Positions 6,975-14,016 of a DNA stretch of 14,451 nt are shown piece by piece (within the stretch, counting starts at the first letter, position 1; each line of letters starts with the position of its first letter). This DNA comes from Pseudomonadota bacterium (GTDB taxonomy: Bacteria; Pseudomonadota; Gammaproteobacteria; Xanthomonadales; Xanthomonadaceae), in the NCBI GenBank assembly GCA_019348095.1, contig JAHWKC010000020.1, positions 1 through 14,451 on the forward strand, given 5' to 3'. Below the pieces are notes generated by a model that did no database searches, was not told where the DNA came from, and worked only from the letters and a program-made list of their open reading frames with translations. A program made the position numbers and the translations under genes.

Positions 6975-7856
6975 ATGAACAGCCCTGCACCTCTGCCTTC
7001 CGCTTCCCGCCGCCCGCCGCGCTGGCTGGTCACCGTGCTCACGATCGGCGTGTTCCTGCTGCTCGACCGGTTCCACCTGGACCTGTTCCGCGAGGTCGCG
7101 GGCGATTGGGAGGGCTACCGGCGGCTCGCTGCACTGGCGGTGCTCGGATACGGCGCGCAGTTGCTCGTGCCGCTCGGATTGGGTGCAGTGCTGTTGGGGC
7201 CGAGGTGCGCGCTGGCATCACTGGGCCTGGACCGTTCGATCCTGAGCGGCCTCGCCGTCGGCCTGGCGGGCACATCGGTGTTGCCGGTCGGCTACGCCGC
7301 CATCGCCGCGTTTGCGCCCCCGGACCAGGCGCTCTACGTCGTGATGCGCGGCTCCGTTCTGCCCGGTATCGGCGAGGAGGTTCTATATCGCGCTTTCCTG
7401 TTCGGGTTCCTGTTCCGCTTCGCCGGCTGGGGTTTCCTGCCGGCTGCTCTGGCGGGGGCGGCGTTTTTCGGTGCGGCACACCTGTACCAGGGAGAAGGCC
7501 TTGCCGACGCGGCGGCGATCTTCGCGATCACCGCCCTGGGTGCGGTCTGGTTCGCGTGGCTGTACGCCGAGTGGGATTTCAACATCTGGGTGCCCGCCGC
7601 ATTCCACGTGTTGATGAACATGTATTGGGAGCTGTTCGCCATTTCCGATACGGCGCTCGGGCCGCTGGCGGCGAATGTCCTGCGCTTCGCGGCGATCCTG
7701 CTGGCGGTGATCATCACCGTGCTCGCTGTCCGCCGTCGCAGCGGCAGGCTTGTCCGCGGCCGGGTGTGGCTATGGGGTGGACCGGGAGATCGGTCGGGGG
7801 CAGGGGTAGGAACAAGCCCCTGCGAACGGAGCGCCGCTTTCTCGCCCCGCTGGTGA
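6975..7856 (+). CDS. CPBP family intramembrane metalloprotease-like protein
   Basis: 293 residues with about eight membrane segments, of the CAAX protease and bacteriocin-processing (CPBP/ABI) family. The three catalytic motifs are present: GIGEEVLYRAF with EE at 134-135 and Arg139; FFGAAHL with His169; and HVLMNMYWE with His211. The substrate is unknown; bacterial members act in prenylated-type peptide processing, bacteriocin immunity or stress signalling. The start at 6975 (MNSPAPL) has no good Shine-Dalgarno. A TAGAGT (6962-6967) at -10-like distance could give a near-leaderless transcript. The frame extends 21 codons further upstream to 6912, overlapping the AraC-type gene, which I reject. 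The last 35 or so residues (after AVRRRSGRL) have no family character and run into repeat-like DNA, so the ancestral stop may have been lost. Confidence 0.88.
   Translation: MNSPAPLPSASRRPPRWLVTVLTIGVFLLLDRFHLDLFREVAGDWEGYRRLAALAVLGYGAQLLVPLGLGAVLLGPRCALASLGLDRSILSGLAVGLAGTSVLPVGYAAIAAFAPPDQALYVVMRGSVLPGIGEEVLYRAFLFGFLFRFAGWGFLPAALAGAAFFGAAHLYQGEGLADAAAIFAITALGAVWFAWLYAEWDFNIWVPAAFHVLMNMYWELFAISDTALGPLAANVLRFAAILLAVIITVLAVRRRSGRLVRGRVWLWGGPGDRSGAGVGTSPCERSAAFSPRW
7800..7823. repeat. Small GCAGGGG/CCCCTGC stem-loop within the 3' end of the CPBP frame
   Basis: GCAGGGG (7800-7806) and CCCCTGC (7817-7823) are complementary around a 10-nt loop (TAGGAACAAG). The composition resembles the 'TAGGAAC/TAGGAGC' type short intergenic repeats common in Xanthomonadaceae; the repeat status is inferred, since no second copy is in the window. 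Confidence 0.4.
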
Positions 7857-7916
7857 TGGCGCAGCAACGGGCGGTGACCGACGCCGCGTGCGGGAAGCTT
7901 GAAAAAGCCGAGACCC

Positions 7917-7950
7917 GCTCGTCATTCCCGCCTTCGCGGGAATGACGAGC
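7917..7950. repeat. REP-like hairpin with ATTCCCGC stem, also a bidirectional terminator candidate
   Basis: GCTCGTCATTCCCGC (7917-7931), a CTTC loop, and the exact complement GCGGGAATGACGAGC (7936-7950) form a perfect 15-bp stem. The core is the widespread interspersed 'TCATTCCCGC...GCGGGAATGA' element, which gives the artefactual peptide HSREGGN when translated. It lies between the convergent CPBP and htpG genes, 61 nt after the first and 21 nt beyond the stop of the second, so it probably ends both transcripts. Confidence 0.8.
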
Positions 7951-7970
7951 TGAAAAGCAGTCCGGGCCCC

Positions 7971-9884
7971 TTACGCCCCGGTCAGCACCCGGTTCATGCG
8001 CTGCACAAAGGCCGCGGGATCCGCCAGCGCCGCGCCGGCCGAAATCTCGGCCTGCTCCAGCAGCAGCAAGGCCAGGTCCTTGGACTTGTCCTCGTCGGCT
8101 TCCGCCTCGACCCGCTTGAGCAGGGCGTGCTGCGGGTTGATCTCCAGGGTCGGCTTGCTGTTGGGCATTTTCTGGCCGGCTTCGCGCAGCAACCGGGCGA
8201 AGTGCGGGGCCATGTCGAAGTCGGCCAGGGCCAGGCAGGACGGCGAGTCGGTCAGGCGTGCGGACACCCGGACCTCGCCGACGCGGTCGCCGAGCAGGGC
8301 CTTGAGCTTCTCCAGCAGCGGGCCGGCCGCCTGGGTCGCCTCGTCCTGCCTGGCCTTGTCGGCCTCGTCCAGCGGCAACTCGCCCTTGGCGACGTTCTGC
8401 AGCTTCTTGCCGTCGTATTCGCGCAGCGAGCCGAGCATCCACTCGTCGATGCGGTCCGACATCAGCAGCACCTCGATGTCCTTGGCCTTGAACGCCTCCA
8501 GCTGCGGGCTGCCGGAGGCGGCCGCATGGCTGTCGGCGGTGATGTACCAGATCGTGTCCTGGTTTGCGGAAGTGTTGTCGGTCATACGCGCGATGTAGTC
8601 GTCGAGCGACACGGCCTGCTTGGCGCCTTCACCCTTCGTGGAAGCAAAACGCAGCAGCTTGGCGATGCGCTCGCGGTTGCCGGCGTCCTCGCCGATGCCT
8701 TCCTTGAGCGTGTTGCCGAAGGCCTTGTAGAAGGTGGCGAACTTCGCGGGCTCCTCGCGCGCGAGTTTCTCGATCAGGTCGAGCACGCGCTTGACGCAAC
8801 TGGTCTTGATCCGGTCGAGCTGGCGGTTCTGCTGCAGCAGTTCGCGGCTGACGTTGAGCGGCAAGTCGTCGGCGTCGATCACCCCGCGCACGAAGCGCAG
8901 GTAGTTGGGCAGCAGCTCCTCGGCGGCATCCATCACGAACACGCGCTTGATGTAGAGCTTCAGTCCCTTGCGCTCGTCGCGGCCGCCCATCATCAGATCG
9001 AACGGTGGTTGCGCCGGCAGGTAGAGCAGGGTGGTGAAGCTCTGGTTGCCCTCGACCCGGTTGTGCGACCACGCCAATGCATCGTTGAAGTCGTGGCCGA
9101 GCGACTTGTAGAACGCCTGGTAGTCCTCGTCGGAGATTTCCGACTTGGGCCGGGTCCACAGCGCGGACGCGGCGTTGACCGTGTCCCATTCGCCGGCCGG
9201 CGCCTCGTCCTCGTTCGCGCCGTCGGCCTGCTTCTGCATGCGGATCGGGAACGCGACGTGCTCGGAATAGCGGTGGATCAGCGAGCGCAACTGCCAGTCG
9301 GCCAGGAACTCGTCCTCGTCGGGCTTGAGCTGCAGCACCACGGTGGTGCCGCGCTCGGCCAGCTCGACCGGCTGGAGGCTGTACTCGCCGCGGCCGTCGC
9401 TCTCCCACTTCACGCCTTCGCCTGCCGGCGCGCCGGCGTGGCGGGTCAGCACGGTGACCCGGTCGGCGACCACGAAGGCCGAATAAAAGCCCACGCCGAA
9501 CTGCCCGATCAGGCGGGCGTCGGCCTTCTGCTCGCTGGCCATCGCCTCCAGGAAGCGGCGGGTACCGGAGCTGGCGATGGTGCCGATGTTGGCCACCACT
9601 TCATCGCGGGTCATGCCGATGCCGTTGTCGCGCACGGTGACGGTGCGTGCGTCCTTGTCCCAGCTGACGTCGATGTGCAGCTCGCTGCCGTCGGACATCA
9701 ACTCGGGCTTGGCGATCGCCTCGAAGCGCAGCTTGTCGCAGGCATCGGAGGCGTTGGAGACAAGTTCCCGCAGGAAGATCTCCTTGTGCGAGTACAGCGA
9801 GTGCGTGACCAGGTGCAGGACCTGGGCGACCTCGGCTTCGAACGGGCGGGTTTCGGCTTCGCGGGTTTCGGTGGATGCATTCAT
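7971..9884 (-). CDS. htpG: Hsp90-family molecular chaperone HtpG
   Basis: 637 residues, close to the usual bacterial length (E. coli 624). It is a cytosolic ATP-dependent homodimeric chaperone working with DnaK. The GHKL ATP site is intact: LRELVSNASDACDK with Glu40, Asn44 and Asp48; DNGIGM at 86-91; the lid region GTIASSGTRRF; and GQFGVGFYSAF at 127-137. The middle domain includes LFIRRVF-like LYIKRVFVMD and GVIDADDLPLNVSRELLQQ, which carries the conserved catalytic-loop arginine. The C-terminal dimerisation part includes LTDSPSCLALADFDMAPH. The start at 9884 gives the normal family N-terminus; AGG lies about 8 nt upstream. A sigma-32-like promoter is listed separately. Monocistronic, with a divergent-strand repeat at its 3' end. 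The plus-strand 665-codon frame opposite it is a shadow. Confidence 0.98.
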   Translation of the reverse strand: MNASTETREAETRPFEAEVAQVLHLVTHSLYSHKEIFLRELVSNASDACDKLRFEAIAKPELMSDGSELHIDVSWDKDARTVTVRDNGIGMTRDEVVANIGTIASSGTRRFLEAMASEQKADARLIGQFGVGFYSAFVVADRVTVLTRHAGAPAGEGVKWESDGRGEYSLQPVELAERGTTVVLQLKPDEDEFLADWQLRSLIHRYSEHVAFPIRMQKQADGANEDEAPAGEWDTVNAASALWTRPKSEISDEDYQAFYKSLGHDFNDALAWSHNRVEGNQSFTTLLYLPAQPPFDLMMGGRDERKGLKLYIKRVFVMDAAEELLPNYLRFVRGVIDADDLPLNVSRELLQQNRQLDRIKTSCVKRVLDLIEKLAREEPAKFATFYKAFGNTLKEGIGEDAGNRERIAKLLRFASTKGEGAKQAVSLDDYIARMTDNTSANQDTIWYITADSHAAASGSPQLEAFKAKDIEVLLMSDRIDEWMLGSLREYDGKKLQNVAKGELPLDEADKARQDEATQAAGPLLEKLKALLGDRVGEVRVSARLTDSPSCLALADFDMAPHFARLLREAGQKMPNSKPTLEINPQHALLKRVEAEADEDKSKDLALLLLEQAEISAGAALADPAAFVQRMNRVLTGA

Positions 9885-9930
9885 ACGTGTGCCTGATGCC
9901 GCGGGGGCATATGGATGAAGGGGTCGGTGG

Positions 9931-9959
9931 ACTATGGGTCTGGCGCGCGCGAATTCAAG
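9931..9959 (-). promoter_or_regulatory. Sigma-32-like heat-shock promoter of htpG
   Basis: Read on the minus strand, CTTGAAT (9959-9953) is followed 14 nt later by CCCATAGT (9938-9931). The RpoH consensus is CTTGAAA, 13-15 nt, CCCCATNT. The -10 ends 47 nt before the htpG ATG, leaving a leader of roughly 40 nt. The element, spacing and downstream gene all agree with established heat-shock control of htpG. Confidence 0.72.
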
Positions 9960-10011
9960 CCGGGCGCCAGCAGGCCGGATGTTGGTTGGGCGTGCGCCGG
10001 TCGGGTCGGTA

Positions 10012-10040
10012 GGTCACTGCGCGCCGGTGTCGGTCACTGC
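10012..10040. repeat. Imperfect tandem duplication around the GHR stop codon
   Basis: GGTCACTGC occurs at 10012-10020 and again at 10032-10040, each followed by a GC-rich GCGCC-like tail, a period of 20 bp. On the minus strand this gives two in-phase-looking CAGTGACC blocks; the first contains the stop codon TGA at 10036-10034. Confidence 0.45.
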
Positions 10041-11020
10041 GGCGCCGCGCGATCCCGCCCGTGCGGCGCATCCAGATCCAGCAGCGGCCCCTTGGGGACG
10101 ATGCCGTTTGGATTGATCGTGTCGTGGCTGCGGTAGTAGTGCTGCTTGATGTGCTGGAAATCCACCGTCGCCGCGACGCCCGGGCACTGGTACAGCTCGC
10201 GGGTGAAGCCCGACAGGTTGGGGTAGTCGGCAATGCGCCGCAGGTTGCATTTGAAATGACCGTGGTAGACCGGATCGAACCGCAGCAGCGTGGTGAACAG
10301 CCGCCAGTCCGCCTCGGTCAGGCGATTACCGACGAGATAGCGCTGGCCGCCCAGGCGTTGCTCGATATCATCGAGCGCCTCGAACAATGCGGTGACCTCG
10401 CGCTCGTATACCGACTGCTCGGTGGCGAAGCCGGCCTTGTACACGCCATTGTTGATGTGGTCGTAGACCACCGCGTTCACCTCGTCGATCTGCGGCAGCA
10501 GTTCAGCGGGTGAGTAGTCGCCGGGGCGGGCGCCGATGCCATCGAACGCCGAGTTCAGCATCCGGATGATCTCGGCCGACTCGTTGCTGACGATGGTATT
10601 GCGCTCGCGGTCCCACAGCACCGGTACCGTGACCCGGCCGCTGTAGTCAGGCCTGGCGCGCTGGTAGATCTGGTAGAGGAACTGCGCCCCGTCGACCGGG
10701 TCGGCGATGACGCCCGGCGCGGGCTCGAAGGTCCAGCCGTTGCCGGCCATGTACGGATTGACCACCGATACGCCGATCATGTCCTCCAGCCCCTTCAGCG
10801 CGCGGAAGATCAGGGTGCGGTGGGCCCACGGGCAGGCCAGCGAGACGTACAGGTGGTAGCGGCCGGCCTCGGCCCTAAAGCCGTCCTCGCCGCTGGGTCC
10901 GGCGCGGCCGTCGGCGGTGACCCAATGGCGAAATTGGGACTGGCTGCGGACGAACTTGCCGCCGGTGCTCGATGTGTCATACCACTGGTCGACCCAGCGG
11001 CCTTCAACCAACAGGCCCAT
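10034..11020 (-). CDS. Glutathionyl-hydroquinone reductase (Xi-class glutathione S-transferase)
   Basis: A 328-residue cytosolic enzyme of the YqjG/PcpF/ECM4 family, which uses glutathione to reduce glutathionyl-hydroquinones and similar quinone adducts. Diagnostic features: the catalytic CPWAHRT motif with Cys63, the segment following it (GLEDMIGVSVVNP), IVSNESAEIIRMLN (the glutathione-binding SNExAEI region), NNGVYKAGFATEQ, and TEADWRLFTTLLRFDPVYHGHFKCN in the C-terminal alpha domain. Length matches the family (about 320-330). The start at 11020 (MGLLVEGRWV) has GAGG 8 nt upstream. The frame continues 81 codons further upstream but with no family similarity. It is divergent from the DUF1206 gene across a 229-nt gap. 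E. coli has two paralogues (YqjG/YfcG-type neighbours), so I give no gene symbol. Confidence 0.95.
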   Translation of the reverse strand: MGLLVEGRWVDQWYDTSSTGGKFVRSQSQFRHWVTADGRAGPSGEDGFRAEAGRYHLYVSLACPWAHRTLIFRALKGLEDMIGVSVVNPYMAGNGWTFEPAPGVIADPVDGAQFLYQIYQRARPDYSGRVTVPVLWDRERNTIVSNESAEIIRMLNSAFDGIGARPGDYSPAELLPQIDEVNAVVYDHINNGVYKAGFATEQSVYEREVTALFEALDDIEQRLGGQRYLVGNRLTEADWRLFTTLLRFDPVYHGHFKCNLRRIADYPNLSGFTRELYQCPGVAATVDFQHIKQHYYRSHDTINPNGIVPKGPLLDLDAPHGRDRAAPQ

Positions 11021-11249
11021 CGCGTTGTCCTCGGTTCCGGTGGGTGGCTGTGATGCAAAGCTCCAGCCGCGGCGGCGTGCGCGGTTGCGGCACGCGAACC
11101 AGCATGATGGCCCGCGGTACGTCAGCGTCCCGTGTGGTACCCGCCCGGCCCGCCGCAGGCACTCCGCCGACACCGGTACAGGTTCACTCGCCGCCCACGC
11201 AGGGTCTGCGAGAACTGATGCTCCTTCAGGCGCAGGCGACAGGGAAGCC

Positions 11250-12077
11250 ATGAACCACACCATCGGTAGTGCCGGCTCACATGCAACTCGCGAGGTGGCC
11301 GCTTGGGTGCCGCCGCTGGCGCGGTTGGGCTATGCGGCCAAAGGCGTGGTCTATGGACTGGTCGGTGGCATCGCGATCCGGGCCGCGCTCGCCTCGGGAG
11401 ATGCCGAGGGCGCATCGGGCGCACTGGCGTCGCTGGCCGACGATCAAGGTGGCCGGCTGATGCTGCTGCTGATCGCGCTCGGATTGTTGGCCCATGTGCT
11501 CTGGCGGGCGGTGCAGGCGCTGCTCGATCCAGAGCACGCCAAGGTCGATGGCAAGCGGATCGCCATGAGGTTGTTCTACGCGCTCAGTGGCGTGGTGTAC
11601 GGATCGCTGGCGTACACCGCCTGGCAACTGGGCCGGGGCCAGGGCAACGGGAATGGCAATGGAAGTGGCAATGGCCAGGAGGTGTGGGTGGCGCGCCTGC
11701 TGGAGCAGCCGCTGGGCGCCTGGCTGGTGATGATCGGCGGCGTCGGGGTGATGGCCTACGGCGCCCACCAGCTGTTCAAGGCCTGGCGTGGCGACGTCAA
11801 TCGCCGCATGGCGCCGCCCGGCCAGGAGGTATCGCGCGGGGTGCGGCTGGTCGGGCGCATCGGCACCGCGGCCCGCGGCGTGGTGCTGCTGCCCATAGGT
11901 TGGTTCGTGTTCGGCGCCGGCCGCCACTACCGCGCGTCGGAGGCCTCCGATACCGGCGAGGTGCTGCAGATGCTGGAGCCCGGCTGGCTGCTGGCAGCGG
12001 TCGGCATCGGACTGCTCGCTTATGGCCTGCACCAGGTGGCCAAGGCGATGTACCGGCGGATCGCGCCGCCGAGTTGA
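11250..12077 (+). CDS. DUF1206 family integral membrane protein
   Basis: 275 residues with six hydrophobic segments in three internally repeated pairs, the DUF1206 architecture. Each repeat begins with a similar motif: ARLGYAAKGVVYGLVG (24-39), MRLFYALSGVVYGSLAYTA (106-124) and GRIGTAARGVVLLPIGWF (202-219). The partner helices end in LxHVLWRAVQA, GAHQLFKAWRG and GLHQVAKAMYR, so a conserved H-x(2-3)-K/R-A follows each. The function is unknown. A Gly-Asn linker (residues 132-142) separates TM4 and the preceding region. The ATG at 11250 has AGGGA 4 nt upstream. Longer frames from 10917 overlap the GHR gene and are rejected. It is divergent from the GHR gene; the 229-nt gap between them shows no clear promoter. 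Confidence 0.9.
   Translation: MNHTIGSAGSHATREVAAWVPPLARLGYAAKGVVYGLVGGIAIRAALASGDAEGASGALASLADDQGGRLMLLLIALGLLAHVLWRAVQALLDPEHAKVDGKRIAMRLFYALSGVVYGSLAYTAWQLGRGQGNGNGNGSGNGQEVWVARLLEQPLGAWLVMIGGVGVMAYGAHQLFKAWRGDVNRRMAPPGQEVSRGVRLVGRIGTAARGVVLLPIGWFVFGAGRHYRASEASDTGEVLQMLEPGWLLAAVGIGLLAYGLHQVAKAMYRRIAPPS
11643..11672 (+). repeat. In-frame hexanucleotide repeat encoding a Gly-Asn linker
   Basis: Five GGN-AAY-like units (GGC AAC, GGG AAT, GGC AAT, GGA AGT, GGC AAT) encode GNGNGNGSGN in the DUF1206 protein. One AGT breaks the run. A 6-bp unit keeps the frame, so length changes by slippage would be tolerated. Confidence 0.75.
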
Positions 12078-12193
12078 CCTGCCGCGTGCCCTGTACTCCC
12101 GTGAAAAAAGAACATCGGCGGTCCTTCATTCTGCCTGCACATCGAGCTCACCTGACTTGAACTTCCGGTGCGCGACACTCAAGACGGAACACT

Positions 12194-12219
12194 CCTCCAG
12201 CGCCCACTGCGGAGGTTTT
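12194..12219 (+). terminator. Bulged hairpin with T-rich tail between the DUF1206 and lipoprotein genes
   Basis: CCTCC (12194-12198) plus GC (12200-12201), a 7-nt loop, then GCGGAGG (12209-12215), followed by TTTTCCTTT. It lies 116 nt after the DUF1206 stop and about 50 nt before the lipoprotein ATG. It could be the terminator of the former or a leader structure of the latter. Confidence 0.45.
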
Positions 12220-12269
12220 CCTTTCTCGATCAACGCAAATCCCCACAGGCAACTTCCGGAGTCGAAAAA

Positions 12270-12566
12270 ATGAAAAACATCAGCGGAAACACCAAAGCAC
12301 TGGCCTTTGCACTCACGGCCGTATTTGCGCTCGCGGCATGTGACGTCGACCAGACCGAGGAAGGCGCATTGCCGGAGGTGGATGTGGAGGCGCAGGGCGG
12401 CCAGATGCCTGCCTACGATGTGGAAACGGCCGATGTCGAGGTCGGCACCAGGCCGGCTGAGGTCCAGGTGCCGGAGGTCGACGTTACGATGCCCGATGAG
12501 CAGCATGATGCCGAGGCGGAGGAGCTCGACCCTGCCGACGAGCACTGCCCGGCCCCAGAACCGTAG
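12270..12566 (+). CDS. Small acidic lipoprotein with repeated VDV motifs
   Basis: 98 residues. The N-terminus is a lipoprotein signal: MKNISGNTKA, a hydrophobic core, and lipobox L-A-A-C with acylated Cys24. Asp25 directly after it would favour inner-membrane retention under the +2 rule of E. coli. The mature part has one Arg and no Lys but many Asp/Glu, and two similar segments, LPEVDVE (34-40) and VPEVDV (67-72), plus DVETADVEV between. A second Cys (93) is near the C-terminus. I recognise similar hypothetical proteins in other proteobacteria with VDV-rich periplasmic tails, but no function is known to me. GGAG lies 8 nt upstream of the ATG at 12270; the longer frame from 12168 would mask the signal peptide. 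Monocistronic, with hairpins on both sides. Confidence 0.82.
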   Translation: MKNISGNTKALAFALTAVFALAACDVDQTEEGALPEVDVEAQGGQMPAYDVETADVEVGTRPAEVQVPEVDVTMPDEQHDAEAEELDPADEHCPAPEP

Positions 12567-12590
12567 CGCCGGCGCTGATCAGCGTCGGCG
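12567..12590 (+). terminator. GC-rich hairpin right after the lipoprotein stop
   Basis: The stem GCCGGCGCTGA/TCAGCGTCGGC (12568-12578 with 12579-12589, one G-T wobble), flanked by a C-G pair, has its centre at the palindrome TGATCA, so the real loop is about 4-6 nt. It starts 1-2 nt after the TAG stop. No T-run follows. Confidence 0.5.
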
Positions 12591-12663
12591 GCGCCCTAAT
12601 GCTGGCGGCGCCTAAGGAGGGGCGGCCACGCGCGAACATCCTTGCCGCGCAGGCACCGCGCGG

Positions 12664-13983
12664 ATGCCAGGCTCTACAACCGGGTTGTCGATGCGATTGT
12701 TGCCGCACGTAGCACTGACTGTCTCCACCGGCATCCTGCTGGTGGCGGCAGTCGGCGCTTCGTGGCCGCTTCCGCTTCGGATGCAGGCGCACGACGGCGA
12801 CGCCGCGGCGGTTCGGCAGCCGGTGGCGGCTCTGGGTGTCGCCACGGTTGAAGTTCCCCAGCTCGCACCGCCGGCCAGCGCGCCGCCGCCGGCCGGATAC
12901 GAGATTGGCACCGGGGGCCCGCATCCGGCGCAGGCCGAGCCGGAGCAGCCATTCGCTGTCACCGAGGTCGCGCGCCTCGACCAGCCATGGGCAATGACCT
13001 TCGTCCCCGGCGGCCGCCTGCTGGTCACCCTGAAGGGCGGGCAGCTGAAGCTGGTGGACCCGGCCGATGGCCAGGTCGGCGACATCATCGGCGTGCCCGA
13101 GGTCGCCTACGGCGGCCAGGGCGGGCTCGGCGACGTGGTGCTGCACCCGCAGTTCTGGAGCAATGGCTTCATCTATTTCAGCTACGCCGAGGCCGGCGCG
13201 GGCGACACGCGCGGGGCGGTGGTCGCGCGCGCGCGCTTGACCCTGGACGCCGGCGTCGGCGGCCATCTGTCGGACGTGGAAGTGGTCTGGCGCCAGCTGA
13301 AGGTCACCGGCCAGGCCCACTACGGCCATCGCATCGCCTTTGGCCGCGATGGCAGTTTGTGGATCAGCTCCGGCGACCGGCAGAAACTCGATCCGGCGCA
13401 GGACCTGCAATCCACGCTCGGCAAGACACTGCGCCTGAATGCCGACGGCAGCTCGCCGGTCGACAATCCCTTTCATGCGCAGGGCGGCCTGGCGACCCAG
13501 GTCTGGTCGCTGGGGCATCGCAACGTGCTGGGCATGGCCTTCGACGTGCAGGGCCGGTTGTGGCAGCACGAGATGGGACCGGCCGGCGGGGACGAGCTCA
13601 ACCTGATCGAGCGCGGCGGCAACTACGGCTGGCCGATCGTCTCCAATGGCGATCACTACGACGGGACATCGATCCCCGATCACGACACGCGTCCGGAGTT
13701 CAAGGCCCCCGCGATGTCGTGGACGCCGGCGATCGCGCCCTCGGGCTTTATCATCTATACCGGCTCGCAGTTCCCGTATTTCCATGGCGACGGCTTCGTC
13801 GGGGGGCTGCAGTCGCAGGGACTCATCCGGGTGCGCTTCGACGGGACCGGGGCGCGCGAGGTGAAGCGCTATCCGATGGGGCGGCGGATCCGCGAGCTCG
13901 AGCAGGGTCCCGGCGGCGCCATCTGGGTACTTGAAGACGGCGATGACGCGCGCCTGCTTCGGCTCACGCCGGTGCGGTTCTAG
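12664..13983 (+). CDS. PQQ-dependent aldose sugar dehydrogenase (YliI/Asd-like)
   Basis: 439 residues. Residues about 11-30 form a signal peptide or anchor, followed by a long Ala/Pro-rich stretch (about 45-95). The catalytic domain from about 97 is a six-bladed soluble-glucose-dehydrogenase fold: [43 protein letters not shown] with probable catalytic-base His161, [31 protein letters not shown], and [23 protein letters not shown]. These are the family's PQQ- and Ca2+-binding region signatures. It would oxidise sugars in the periplasm if PQQ is supplied; no pqq genes are in this window. The start is uncertain: ATG 12664, ATG 12691 (shorter signal peptide) or a TTG at 12685. A strong AAGGAGG at 12614-12620 is too far from any of them. 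Confidence 0.9.
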   Translation: MPGSTTGLSMRLLPHVALTVSTGILLVAAVGASWPLPLRMQAHDGDAAAVRQPVAALGVATVEVPQLAPPASAPPPAGYEIGTGGPHPAQAEPEQPFAVTEVARLDQPWAMTFVPGGRLLVTLKGGQLKLVDPADGQVGDIIGVPEVAYGGQGGLGDVVLHPQFWSNGFIYFSYAEAGAGDTRGAVVARARLTLDAGVGGHLSDVEVVWRQLKVTGQAHYGHRIAFGRDGSLWISSGDRQKLDPAQDLQSTLGKTLRLNADGSSPVDNPFHAQGGLATQVWSLGHRNVLGMAFDVQGRLWQHEMGPAGGDELNLIERGGNYGWPIVSNGDHYDGTSIPDHDTRPEFKAPAMSWTPAIAPSGFIIYTGSQFPYFHGDGFVGGLQSQGLIRVRFDGTGAREVKRYPMGRRIRELEQGPGGAIWVLEDGDDARLLRLTPVRF

Positions 13984-14016
13984 CGGAACCACCGGGCGAC
14001 GCATACTTGGCAAGGC

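Noticed and set aside
7714..8442. 242-codon minus-strand frame containing a 'HSREGGN' peptide
   Set aside because: That peptide is the translation of the REP-like hairpin at 7917-7950, and the rest is out-of-frame htpG.
7899..9896. 665-codon plus-strand frame opposite htpG
   Set aside because: The opposite strand encodes a textbook HtpG with all ATP-site motifs; this frame is its shadow.
11021..11249. Possible small gene in the GHR/DUF1206 gap
   Set aside because: Frames here are only extensions of the flanking genes without family similarity or ribosome sites; the gap is better read as a divergent promoter region.
12157..12185. Possible ECF-sigma-like promoter (GAACTT ... TCAAGA) upstream of the lipoprotein
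   Set aside because: The spacer is about 14 nt, shorter than usual for sigma-E-type promoters, and the -10 match is poor.
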